DNA of 46,495 bases. Origin: Verrucomicrobiota bacterium. Its GTDB lineage: Bacteria; Pseudomonadota; Gammaproteobacteria; Nevskiales; Nevskiaceae. Shown in pieces: positions 29,340-37,457 of this stretch. Below the pieces are notes generated by a model. The model had not been told where the DNA came from. It did not search any database and saw only the letters and a program-made list of their open reading frames with translations. The position numbers were made by a program, and so were the translations under genes. How positions within the stretch are numbered: position 1 is the first letter of the stretch; every line of letters starts with the position of its first letter. The stretch is taken from the NCBI GenBank assembly GCA_903970595.1, contig CAJCJI010000466.1, forward strand, positions 1-46,495, written 5' to 3'.

Positions 29340-30268
29340 GCGCGCCGCAGCGCGCTCGGAAGCGGCGGGTAGCGCCGCGAAACGCGCAGGCGGCGCAGCC
29401 GCTTGCGCGATGTGTAATTCAGTTTTCCGCTCCTGCCGGCATCGCCGTGCTCCCGCCGCAAGCTGCGCAGCCGTCCATCACCCTCGGACAACTCAAGCTG
29501 TTGGCAGTTGGCGGCGCCCAGTTCGGCGCGACCATGCGCGCGATCGAAGGCGGCTACCGGATCGAAGTGGACCTGGGACTGCGCCGCTGGCAACTGATCC
29601 GCACGCGCGATATCTGGCGGCAAACCGGCGGGTCTCCCATGGCGTTGGCTGACAAACTGCGTCACCCAACGCCAGCCCCATTTTGGGTCCCCTACGCTGC
29701 GTCAAGGGATTGCTTCGCCGCGCTGGCGCGCGCCCTTGACACCGCTCCGGGGACGCTCAGGGTTCATGCCAGGCCGTCGGCCCCTGCTGGCTGCAAAATA
29801 GCTGCTTACAGCTCAGCACTCAACAGCGCACCCTTGCCGCTAGATTTACGCGGATTTCGCACCGCCATCCACAAGGCTCGCCGGCAATCGCCTCAGCAAG
29901 CGGGGGCGCTTTGCCGCGTGCCGCTTCGAGCACGACGCCGTGACGGCGGACGAAGGCCAATGCCTGCTGTGAGGTCATGGTGGGCGGCGTCAATGAGTCG
30001 AAGGAGCGCCGGTCCGGATATTTCGCATGGCGAGTTCGGCTTCGGCCAGTTTGGTGGTGCGCCGCAAGGCGTCCTCGACAATCTCGTCCAGCGGAGACAC
30101 CGCCTCGTTGCCGAGCGCCTTAAGCCGGGATTGCACAGCCTGGATGCGCTTGTACAGCTCCTGGCTGATGTGGGAGACGAGTTTTTCGGTCTTGGGTTTG
30201 GCGACGAGGATGGACTTGGCCATGTGGTGCGCTCCGGATGTTGGGAACGGTGGGGGCAGGGATGCTAG
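29336..30268 (+). CDS. Hypothetical protein, probably truncated
   Basis: A frame coupled by ATGA to the preceding gene. Residues 1 to about 105 are protein-like (ITLGQLKLLAVGGAQFGATM, then YRIEVDLGLRRWQLIRTRDI). After about base 29800 the frame stays open only because of base composition and runs antisense to two better-supported small leftward genes. The true gene probably ends, or was cut, between 29700 and 29850. Family not recognised. Confidence 0.3.
   Translation: MSAPQRARKRRVAPRNAQAAQPLARCVIQFSAPAGIAVLPPQAAQPSITLGQLKLLAVGGAQFGATMRAIEGGYRIEVDLGLRRWQLIRTRDIWRQTGGSPMALADKLRHPTPAPFWVPYAASRDCFAALARALDTAPGTLRVHARPSAPAGCKIAAYSSALNSAPLPLDLRGFRTAIHKARRQSPQQAGALCRVPLRARRRDGGRRPMPAVRSWWAASMSRRSAGPDISHGEFGFGQFGGAPQGVLDNLVQRRHRLVAERLKPGLHSLDALVQLLADVGDEFFGLGFGDEDGLGHVVRSGCWERWGQGC
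29820..29978 (-). CDS. Truncated hypothetical protein downstream of the 77-residue gene
   Basis: A 52-codon minus-strand frame starting MTSQQALAFVRRHGVVLEAA and continuing RGKAPPLAEAIAGEP. That opening looks like the N-terminus of a widespread longer hypothetical family I recall only loosely. After GEP the sequence turns atypical, suggesting that its 3' part was lost at a seam near 29870. It begins 11 bases after the preceding leftward gene. Confidence 0.4.
   Translation of the reverse strand: MTSQQALAFVRRHGVVLEAARGKAPPLAEAIAGEPCGWRCEIRVNLAARVRC
29990..30223 (-). CDS. Small conserved-looking protein divergent from the relaxase operon
   Basis: A 77-residue protein, starting MAKSILVAKPKTEKLVSHIS, with a predicted helical body (ELYKRIQAVQSRLKALGNEA and VEDALRRTTKLAEAEL). 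The basic N-terminus and helix pair suggest a small DNA-binding or plasmid-accessory protein, but no family is assigned. It is transcribed away from the candidate oriT and mobC, the position often held by regulators of mobilization genes. Confidence 0.55.
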   Translation of the reverse strand: MAKSILVAKPKTEKLVSHISQELYKRIQAVQSRLKALGNEAVSPLDEIVEDALRRTTKLAEAELAMRNIRTGAPSTH

Positions 30269-30347
30269 ACCACGGCAGCGCGAAGCGAAACAGATCCACA
30301 GCGGGAGGTGAGGCAAAAAGCGGCCAAAAGAGTGAAGGCGCGGATTC

Positions 30348-30468
30348 GCAAAATGTGGTGCATTTTGCTGGGAGTGCACTGCACTCCCCCGCGTTCGCGC
30401 GCGGTTTCCGCGCGCCCGCCGGTGCTGAGCACCGAGACCGCAAAGCATGCTGACCGGCACGCCGGTCA
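30348..30468 (+). other. Candidate oriT: five consecutive inverted repeats
   Basis: Within 121 bases there are five perfect palindromes: GCAAAATG/CATTTTGC (30348-30368, 5-base loop); GGGAGTGCA/TGCACTCCC (30370-30388, 1-base centre); GCGCGCGG/CCGCGCGC (30397-30415); CGGTGCT/AGCACCG (30420-30434); TGACCGGC/GCCGGTCA (30451-30468, running into the mobC start). They lie between a divergent small gene and the mobC-relaxase pair, where the transfer origin of a MOBP system is expected. The nick site is not identified. Confidence 0.55.
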
Positions 30469-30848
30469 GGCGCCGCGCCAAGCGCAGCGAGGCGTTGCAA
30501 ACCCGCCTCACCGCCGAGGAGCATGCGGCGCTGCGGCGCCTTTCCGCCCGTACCGGCATCCGCGCCTCTCGCCTCGCCCGCAAAGCCATCCGCGAACTGG
30601 TCACCGGCGGCGTCGATCTGCTCAACGGTGAGCAGCAGGCCGTGCTGGAACTGGCACGGCAAATACGCCTGGTCGGCATCAATCTCAACCAGATCGCACG
30701 GCATCTGAACCGCGGCGACAGCGCTTCCCGCAGCCTCGCCGAAACGATCGGGGAACTGCGTGAAGCACTGACCGAAAGCGAATACACCTGGCGTCGCCTG
30801 GTCGCTGCCGCGCGGGCACGGACCGTCCCGGAGCATGGCCGTGACTGA
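30447..30848 (+). CDS. MobC-like mobilization accessory protein
   Basis: A 133-residue protein with a ribbon-helix-helix-like N-terminus (ALQTRLTAEEHAALRRLSA, then RASRLARKAIRELV) and the MobC hallmark LARQIRLVGINLNQIARHLN. Such proteins bind oriT and help the relaxase open the strands. Its 5' end covers the last oriT palindrome, consistent with autoregulation. It overlaps the relaxase start by 14 bases. Confidence 0.8.
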   Translation: MLTGTPVRRRAKRSEALQTRLTAEEHAALRRLSARTGIRASRLARKAIRELVTGGVDLLNGEQQAVLELARQIRLVGINLNQIARHLNRGDSASRSLAETIGELREALTESEYTWRRLVAAARARTVPEHGRD

Positions 30849-32022
30849 CGAGCGCGATGACGAGCTGTTGCGCGATCAGCCCCACGGCCGCAAGGGTCGC
30901 TCGGGCCGTCTAATCGGCTCCGGTGGGAAGCATTACCGCCGCCCTGGTGGTGCCGAATCGACATTGGCGCGGAACCTGCGGATTGCACAGCGGCGTCCGC
31001 AGGTGGTGCTGAAAATCACCCGTTACGGCCATGGCGGCGCCAAGATTCTGGACCATATCCACTACGTCCAGCGCCATGGAAAGCTGACGCTGGAGGACGA
31101 GAACGGCGAGCAGATTGAAGACCCGCGCGAGTTGCGCCGGCGGGTCAAGCTTTGGACCGAACAGGCCGGCGCAACGATGGAGGAACCTGGCCCCGAGATC
31201 ACCCGAAAACGGCGGGTGACGGCGCATTTCATCCTTGATGCCGGCGAGGATGTCGACCGGGACGCCTTGCGCAAGAGCGCGAGGGAATTTCTGGCCGAGC
31301 GCTTCGGCAAGGAGGGGCACGAATATCTGTTTGCGCGCCACGATGACACCAAGCAACCGCACGTCCACGTCGTGCTCAACATGATGGATGGACAGGGCCG
31401 GAGGCTGCATACCAGCGTGGCTGAAGTCCAGCGCTGGCGCGAGCAGTTTGCCGAGATAGCGAGGGCAAACGGCATTGAGGTGGATGCCAGTCGGGCTTGG
31501 GAGCGTGGCAAAGCGCCGACGCGATCACGTGGCCTGATGAAATACGGTGCACCGCGCCCAACACGGTGGACGAAGGAACAGATTCGGCGGGGGCTCGCGG
31601 CACGCAAGGAACGGCTGTTATCAGATGCCGCGCTGGCGTCCGCGCGAGGGGATCGCGAGAGGGCGCAGGCACTCAAGACGAAGGCGGCAGGCTTGCGGAT
31701 GAGGACCGACGACAAGCTGGTCCGGCATACAGTCGCCGAGCGACGCGGTGATGCTACAAAGACGCCTTGGGAACGTGCGCGGGCGGATCACGCCCGCCGC
31801 GTAGCATTAGTCTTTCAGGCGCAAGCGGATCGGCTAGAAGCTGCTGGAAAAGGAATCCAGGACCAGGCTCGGCGGGACCAAGTCAAAGGCGCGGCGACTC
31901 GGTTGCGGGCCTACGCTAACGATGTTCAGGCGACGCCGACGCGATCCCAGAAAGTCGCGGAGAAATTGCAACAACGGCAGGGCCGTGACATTGATCGAGA
32001 TTCGTCCGACATAGATCGATGA
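30835..32022 (+). CDS. MOBP-type (VirD2-like) relaxase
   Basis: A 395-residue relaxase/mobilization nuclease that would nick oriT and lead DNA transfer. The probable catalytic Tyr is in ILDHIHYVQRHGKL (Y77). The metal-binding motif III is FARHDDTKQPHVHVVLNMM (H169, H176, H178). The C-terminal part (about 235-395) is basic and helical. No primase, helicase, coupling protein or type IV secretion genes are visible, so the element would need a helper. This is the chief evidence that the island is mobilizable. Confidence 0.88.
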   Translation: MAVTDERDDELLRDQPHGRKGRSGRLIGSGGKHYRRPGGAESTLARNLRIAQRRPQVVLKITRYGHGGAKILDHIHYVQRHGKLTLEDENGEQIEDPRELRRRVKLWTEQAGATMEEPGPEITRKRRVTAHFILDAGEDVDRDALRKSAREFLAERFGKEGHEYLFARHDDTKQPHVHVVLNMMDGQGRRLHTSVAEVQRWREQFAEIARANGIEVDASRAWERGKAPTRSRGLMKYGAPRPTRWTKEQIRRGLAARKERLLSDAALASARGDRERAQALKTKAAGLRMRTDDKLVRHTVAERRGDATKTPWERARADHARRVALVFQAQADRLEAAGKGIQDQARRDQVKGAATRLRAYANDVQATPTRSQKVAEKLQQRQGRDIDRDSSDIDR

Positions 32023-32069
32023 ACAAATATACTCGACGGCACTCATTAGGCCTGTTGGACGCGAAGCAT

Positions 32070-32963
32070 TTACGCCAGCGGTACTCGGTAGCCAACGAAC
32101 TGTAACCGCAGTTTGTAATCGGACTTAGACTGAATCCCCTGATAAATTCGTATGTCTGGAAGCTTTCTGGCCGCCCGCTCGTCTATGACAGTCTTAATGT
32201 CACTTCTTTTGTTCACTGACAATTTGCATCCCAGAATTAGCCCGGTGAGAGCATCGGATCGAAATCCGAGTTTTTTTCCGGCGCCATTGCGCTCAATAAA
32301 GCGACGTTCACCCTCGTACTGCCATTCAAGAGCCTTGTTGGTCAGTGAGGTAAATAGGCTGAGATCCTCCGCGTCCGATCCAAAATTGATTACAGGATAT
32401 TTGTTGTCATATTTCATTCGGTGCGTGTTAACAAAAGCACGAGGATCGCAAGCAACATCGAACTGCAGACAGATTCCGTCATGATTGCTCGCATAGTGAG
32501 ACCACATTAAAATTGAACGCGGATCGCCGTTGAAGCAACATACGCCCGAAGCTTCGATGACTTTGTTATGAGCGTCCCAAGCCTTCTTCGCCATGTCTTG
32601 CTTCAAAGACCTCTCAATTTCCTCCTCAAGTTCCGATCCTCCGAGGGCTGGAATATTTCGTGCAAAGAAAGCTCTCAGCCGCCGCCGCTTTTCGTCGTCC
32701 GTACCCTCGAACACATAACGAACCTGCATATCGAAGGGGTCATTAAACCTTGCCGGCGACGACATATGCAGCTTGTTTTCAATGAAAACCTCGCGCTCCT
32801 GCTTCGGGTTCGCGAAGGAACGATAGCGATAAAGAAATCTCGGATAGGGATTCCTCTGGGATCGTAGAACTTTTCGTCTTTGCCGTAAGGGCATCCACTG
32901 CAGTTCTTGCATCATCCTATTCTGCCGTTCAGCTGGCGTGAGTGAATCGAAGTCGATTGTCAT
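32070..32963 (-). CDS. DUF2971-family protein
   Basis: A 297-residue protein with the DUF2971 pattern: FLYRYRSFANPKQEREVFIE at the start, LHMSSPARFNDPFDMQ, and VCCFNGDPRSILMWSHYASNHDGICLQFD. The domain's biochemical role is unknown; such genes are often seen in variable, phage-defence-rich loci. It is convergent with the relaxase (48 bases apart) and divergent from the TIGR04255 cassette. DNA here is visibly AT-richer than in the cyo and thi blocks. Confidence 0.75.
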   Translation of the reverse strand: MTIDFDSLTPAERQNRMMQELQWMPLRQRRKVLRSQRNPYPRFLYRYRSFANPKQEREVFIENKLHMSSPARFNDPFDMQVRYVFEGTDDEKRRRLRAFFARNIPALGGSELEEEIERSLKQDMAKKAWDAHNKVIEASGVCCFNGDPRSILMWSHYASNHDGICLQFDVACDPRAFVNTHRMKYDNKYPVINFGSDAEDLSLFTSLTNKALEWQYEGERRFIERNGAGKKLGFRSDALTGLILGCKLSVNKRSDIKTVIDERAARKLPDIRIYQGIQSKSDYKLRLQFVGYRVPLA

Positions 32964-33241
32964 TTTGTGAGTCGGTTGCTTTCCCAGCTATCCAGGCTTG
33001 CCAGTCCACTTCGGAATTTACGGTAACTACCAGCTCACATGCCGCATCACGGTTATCCATATGGCTAAGGCGTTCTTACGGCTCCGACGAGCTTGGCTCG
33101 CGCCGATCCGACCTCGAAAGGGTGCCATCTGCCTGGGCCGGAAGTCTGGCCTATCCTGCCCAGGCGAGTCTTTACCCTCATTAGATGCGGTCCTGTACCG
33201 ATGGACGGCCTGAAACCGCCTTCGATCGGGGATTTGCGCAT

Positions 33242-33279
33242 AGTGTCAACTCGGGTGTAAAGTGTCAACCCAAGTGTCA
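33242..33279. repeat. Two tandem 19-bp repeats upstream of the TIGR04255 cassette
   Basis: AGTGTCAACTCGGGTGTAA (33242-33260) is followed directly by AGTGTCAACCCAAGTGTCA (33261-33279), 15 of 19 identical. They end 14 bases before the first ATG of the cassette. On the minus strand they contain TTGACA hexamers that could start the DUF2971 transcript. A likely operator for the divergent unit. The rest of 32964-33293 shows no gene. Confidence 0.5.
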
Positions 33280-33293
33280 GCCGAGCATATCCC

Positions 33294-34094
33294 ATGGGCC
33301 AGAAAATGACGAACGCGCCGGTGTATTTCGCCATCGCGCAAGTGCGTTTTAACCCGGTTTTGAGCCTGGAAACCTTCATGGCCGGGATTCAGGAAAGCTT
33401 CCGAAAGATGGGGTTCCCGGACTTCAAAAAGCTGATGACGATGGCGTTCAACCTGGGGCCTGCCGTTAGCGGTGATGCTGGGCAGGCCCAGCCTCCGACC
33501 GTGCAGCAGGTGGAGCGTTATAACTTCCTGAAGATGGATGGCCGGAGCGGCTTCATCCTCATGCAGAACTCCCTGTCGTATCAGATCACCGAGTACGACA
33601 CCTTTGCGACGTTCCTTGCGGATTTCATGAAGGGGCTAGAAATCATTCACAAAGCGATCGGCTTGAATTATTCCGAGCGCGTGGGAATTAGATACCTAGA
33701 CGCCGTGCTGCCGCCAGCGGATGGGAATGTCGCGCAGTTTCTGGTGCCAGAAGCGATTGGCTTGAGCGTCAAGCTGACAGACGTTGCGATCTCACACTCG
33801 TTCACGGAAACCCTGTTCACGTTTCCGAGTGTTGGGAATGTGCTGTCCCGCGTTATCGTTCAGAACGGGCCGCTGGCATTCCCGCCCGACCTGCAGCCGG
33901 ACGGCCTTAAAGTTGTGGAGCGCTTTCAGAACCAAAGCGGGCCGCATGCGGTAATTGACACGGATGGCTTTTTTGACGGGAGAGAAGTATTTGCTCCCGA
34001 GCAGGTGGCAGGTCGGCTGCACGCTTTGCACGACAAAATCGACCGATGCTTCCACGCAATGATCACGGATCATGCTCGGACAGCTTGGAAATAG
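33294..34094 (+). CDS. TIGR04255-family protein
   Basis: A 266-residue protein of the sporadically distributed TIGR04255 type. It starts with the expected APVYFAIAQVRFNPVLSLE, has MQNSLSYQITEYDTF, and the core block NYSERVGIRYLDAVLP. Its biochemical function is not established. It heads a three-gene cassette (next gene 17 bases downstream). A second in-frame ATG at 33306 is possible; neither has a strong ribosome-binding site. Confidence 0.72.
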   Translation: MGQKMTNAPVYFAIAQVRFNPVLSLETFMAGIQESFRKMGFPDFKKLMTMAFNLGPAVSGDAGQAQPPTVQQVERYNFLKMDGRSGFILMQNSLSYQITEYDTFATFLADFMKGLEIIHKAIGLNYSERVGIRYLDAVLPPADGNVAQFLVPEAIGLSVKLTDVAISHSFTETLFTFPSVGNVLSRVIVQNGPLAFPPDLQPDGLKVVERFQNQSGPHAVIDTDGFFDGREVFAPEQVAGRLHALHDKIDRCFHAMITDHARTAWK

Positions 34095-34111
34095 ATAGGG
34101 GAACGGAAATC

Positions 34112-34750
34112 ATGACCACAACGATTACTTACGGTGGAGGCTGGGTTTCGCGAAGCGGAACGAGCAATACCTGTGTCAAACGGTCCTCGTTCAAGGCCAT
34201 GGTCGTCTACGCCATGGTGGTAGGAACGGGCGGCCTTATGACCGCCGATTATTTCGCCAAGCGTGCCGATCGCGGCTACGCCTACCATCAGATCGCTGCG
34301 CTGCCGGTGCAGACCGATGGCGCCTTGCAGCGAACTCCGGCGGAGAACCTGGCTCGCGTTCGGGAAGTGCTGAAGCCGGCAGTCTCCGACCTTGCCACGC
34401 TATTCGGTGTATCCCGACAGGCGATCTACGACTGGCAGGCCGGAGCGCAGCCAGTGCAGGGAAATGCTACTCGGCTCGACGACCTAGCCGGTGCGGCCGA
34501 TGTGTTGGCCGCTGGTGGCGTTGCCGCGACGCCGCGGCTGCTGCAGCGGCGTATCGCCGGCGGCAAGACGCTGTTCGATGTCGTGCGGGACGGTGCCTCG
34601 GCGAAAGATGCGGCGCATTCGCTGGCGCAGATGCTTCGCCGGGAGCATGAGCAGCGTCGGGCACTCGACGCGAAGTTGGCCGCCCGCAAGCGGCAACCAG
34701 TCGATTACACGGGCGCGGGGGTGCCCATGCTCGACGATGACACTACGTGA
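34112..34750 (+). CDS. Membrane-anchored helix-turn-helix protein
   Basis: A 212-residue protein with one hydrophobic segment near the N-terminus (FKAMVVYAMVVGTGGLMTAD, about 27-46) and a helix-turn-helix-like block VSDLATLFGVSRQAIYDWQAG (about 91-111). The C-terminal half is Ala/Arg-rich and helical. A membrane span joined to an HTH is unusual for a simple regulator and may tether sensing to the membrane. It lies between the TIGR04255 gene and the HDCD gene, within 17 and 9 bases. Confidence 0.65.
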   Translation: MTTTITYGGGWVSRSGTSNTCVKRSSFKAMVVYAMVVGTGGLMTADYFAKRADRGYAYHQIAALPVQTDGALQRTPAENLARVREVLKPAVSDLATLFGVSRQAIYDWQAGAQPVQGNATRLDDLAGAADVLAAGGVAATPRLLQRRIAGGKTLFDVVRDGASAKDAAHSLAQMLRREHEQRRALDAKLAARKRQPVDYTGAGVPMLDDDTT

Positions 34751-34759
34751 CGGCCAACT

Positions 34760-35599
34760 ATGGCGGAATGGTCCCGCAATAACGCATGGCGCCAGGGGCA
34801 TGTCATCCCCCAGGACTTGGCGAGGAAGCTTGAACTCGTCGGGCCTGAAGATGTGGATACGCGGCTGGCCGTCGTCATTACCCACGATTGCGATATTGCC
34901 CAGTCCGCGGGAGCCGAGCCGGACCTAGAAATCATCGTCGGCCAGGTTGTAGCGCAGCTCGACGGCAACTGCACTCACGCCAAGAGCGCTCGTAAATTGC
35001 ATCTGCCGTTTAAGACCGAAAGCGGCGAGGTATTCGTTGAGCTAATTGCGAACGCCAAGGAATCCCTGCCGAAGAGCCATTTCATCGAAATGGCTCCTAA
35101 TCCAGATCTCAAGCTGACACCTGATCGGCGAAACATCCTGCAGCATTGGCTGGCCTTGCGCTATCGGCGTGCTGCGTTTCCCGATGCGTTCGACCAGCGC
35201 TTCGACCGGCAGACCAAGCTTAAGGGCAAGCTCTCCGCCATTCTGAAGCCGCTTGGAGAGCACATTACCGCTGTGTTTTTCGACATTGACGATGGCGAGG
35301 AGGTAGCGCGGCAGCGGCCGGAGGATACCTACAAGCTGGACATCTATTTGCTGTACAACACCGGCGATGATCCTGCAAAGGCCGAAGCGGCTGTTGACGC
35401 CACCAGGAAGAAGATCGTCGCGGCGTGCCGGGAGAAGCTGTTCGCTGAGGGCAAGGGCTGGCAGTACATCGAGTTGCGCGAGTGTACGCCAATCTCGGAC
35501 GAGACATTGACTTACCGGCAGTCCAGGTTGTTCAAGCGGTGGAATGTCGATTATATGAGCCTGCGCGAAGACCCGCAGCAGGATCTCCTCAAAGAGTAG
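34760..35599 (+). CDS. Hypothetical 'HDCD' protein of the TIGR04255 cassette
   Basis: A 279-residue protein. Near the N-terminus it has VVITHDCDIAQSAGAEPDLE, a THDCD motif that could bind metal or serve as an active site, and DGNCTHAKSARKLHLPF. The C-terminus has LRECTPISDETLTYRQSRLF. I recall similar proteins beside TIGR04255 genes, but they have no known function. No signal or membrane segment, so cytoplasmic. Tight spacing to both neighbours suggests a single operon with the TIGR04255 and HTH genes, possibly continuing into the SIR2 gene 41 bases on. Confidence 0.6.
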   Translation: MAEWSRNNAWRQGHVIPQDLARKLELVGPEDVDTRLAVVITHDCDIAQSAGAEPDLEIIVGQVVAQLDGNCTHAKSARKLHLPFKTESGEVFVELIANAKESLPKSHFIEMAPNPDLKLTPDRRNILQHWLALRYRRAAFPDAFDQRFDRQTKLKGKLSAILKPLGEHITAVFFDIDDGEEVARQRPEDTYKLDIYLLYNTGDDPAKAEAAVDATRKKIVAACREKLFAEGKGWQYIELRECTPISDETLTYRQSRLFKRWNVDYMSLREDPQQDLLKE

Positions 35600-35640
35600 C
35601 GCTTCCGGTCCATGAGAATGCATACCCAGGAGAGATTCCT

Positions 35641-37440
35641 ATGCCAGCGAAATTGGCCGTTGTCGATCAACTCGCGCTCAACCTAGCCGCCTCGCCTGGC
35701 GAATACGTCTTGCTGCTTGGCTCCGGTGTGTCTCGAACATCGGGCATTCCCACTGGTTGGGAAATCTGCCTTGACCTGGTGCGGCGAATCGCGAAAGTTC
35801 AAGGAGAGGATGTTGGTGCCGAATCGGCGGAAGCGTGGTTCACCAGCAAGAACGGAACCGGTCCGCGCTATTCGGAGATCCTGGAGATGTCGGGGCCAAC
35901 TCGACAGGCCCGTCAACAGCTCATCCGCGGCTATTTCGAACGTCGGAACGACGAGCCGGAAGACGCAAAGCGTCCCACGAAGGCACACAGAGCTGTAGCC
36001 CAAATGGTCCGTGACGGTTATCTCAAAATTATCGTCACAACTAATTTCGATCGACTAATGGAGTCGGCGCTTGAAGAGGTGGGAATCGCACCCGTTGTAA
36101 TTGCGACGCCGGCGCAGTTCGCTGGAGCGGGGCCATTACATCGTAATGCCTGCACCATCGTCAAGCTGCATGGAGACTACCTCGACCCCGAAATCCTCAA
36201 CATCGATGCAGAGCTTGGAAGCTACACCGCAGAAATGAATCAGCTGCTCGACCGGCTCTTGGACGAACATGGAGTGATAGTGAGCGGATGGTCGGCAGAC
36301 TACGACATAGCATTGCGGACAGCTTTCCAGCGACGGAGGACCAGGCGCTTTGCATGTTATTGGACATATCGAGGCCAATTGTCCGCCACAGCTCAGGCGC
36401 TCGTCAGCGGTCAGGCGTTTATTTCGGTTCCTGTGTCCGATGCGGATAGTTTTTTTCTCGAACTAGAGTCGAAGACGCAAGCCGCAGCCTCGCTCGCCGG
36501 GCCACATCCCATGTCGGAGAGCCTCGTGGTCGCTGAGGCAAAGCGGGCACTTTCTTTGCCACTGCATGCGATCCCATATCGCGAGGTTGTTTTGCGCTGC
36601 CTGGGCGAAGTTGAACACCAATTGGCTAACCGCCAAGCCTTCACCAATCATGGTAATGCGACACCCCAGGAGGTCACGGCGCGACTGAACGAATTGATAT
36701 CAATCGTGCGGCCGCTAAGGCGCGTAGTCGCCCTTGGAGTATTTTTTCGCGGCGATGACGTTATCGAACCTGCATTAACGAGCTTTCGGCGTCTGCTTTC
36801 AATGTCTGCGGCCAATAGAGCGGGATCGAGCGTCTTCATCGAATTAAAACGCGTTGTACCGCTGTCACTCCTCGCGTCCGTAGGAATTGCTTCTGCGGCG
36901 TCGAACAATTTCTCTGCATTTGCAAAATATCTGGAGTTGGATGATCCATTCCGCGATGGGCGGGTCGTATCCGTTGGCAAGAATCAATATCTGGGTCGGA
37001 TTGTTTCCGATAAGCGCTGGCTTGTGGGGTATGACAATCGCTATACCCCCGTGAGTGAATTTGTCTCGTTCGCCTTGCGAGAGGAACTCCGCGAGCTGTT
37101 ACCAGACGACTCCCAGTTTGAATCGGCTTTCGATAGATATGAGTTGATGTCCGCATTGGCTTATATCACGCCCGCAGTGCTCGGGGGGCCGATAGCGCAA
37201 AACTCGCCCAACGGCAGTGGAGTATGGCTTCCACCGGGACGCTTTTGCTGGAATTGGCGATACAGGTCTGGACGCGATGCGGGCGCACCGTGGGAGGAGA
37301 TCAAGCACGAAATGATGAAGGCGCGCGAGTTGTGGCCTCCGACAGTTGCTGGAATGTTTAATGGGAGCGTGGAGGACGCCATTCGGGTTGTCGATGCAGC
37401 AACGCCGTTTTTTGAATCGGTTGCCCAACGTTGGCATTAG
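35641..37440 (+). CDS. SIR2-domain protein (probable NADase effector)
   Basis: A 599-residue protein. The N-terminal SIR2-like domain (about 20-260) has the NAD-binding GSGVSRTSGIPT (27-38), TTNFDRLM (133-140), catalytic His in KLHGDY (H177) and GWSADYD (216-222). The remaining ~340 residues have no recognised domain and no transmembrane segment. In anti-phage systems SIR2 domains of this type degrade NAD+ to abort infection. AGGAGAG lies upstream of the chosen ATG; the longer frame to 35482 is antisense-like. It stands 17 bases before the next gene, with which it probably forms a two-gene unit. Confidence 0.8.
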   Translation: MPAKLAVVDQLALNLAASPGEYVLLLGSGVSRTSGIPTGWEICLDLVRRIAKVQGEDVGAESAEAWFTSKNGTGPRYSEILEMSGPTRQARQQLIRGYFERRNDEPEDAKRPTKAHRAVAQMVRDGYLKIIVTTNFDRLMESALEEVGIAPVVIATPAQFAGAGPLHRNACTIVKLHGDYLDPEILNIDAELGSYTAEMNQLLDRLLDEHGVIVSGWSADYDIALRTAFQRRRTRRFACYWTYRGQLSATAQALVSGQAFISVPVSDADSFFLELESKTQAAASLAGPHPMSESLVVAEAKRALSLPLHAIPYREVVLRCLGEVEHQLANRQAFTNHGNATPQEVTARLNELISIVRPLRRVVALGVFFRGDDVIEPALTSFRRLLSMSAANRAGSSVFIELKRVVPLSLLASVGIASAASNNFSAFAKYLELDDPFRDGRVVSVGKNQYLGRIVSDKRWLVGYDNRYTPVSEFVSFALREELRELLPDDSQFESAFDRYELMSALAYITPAVLGGPIAQNSPNGSGVWLPPGRFCWNWRYRSGRDAGAPWEEIKHEMMKARELWPPTVAGMFNGSVEDAIRVVDAATPFFESVAQRWH

Positions 37441-37457
37441 CCAAGGAAGAGAATTAC

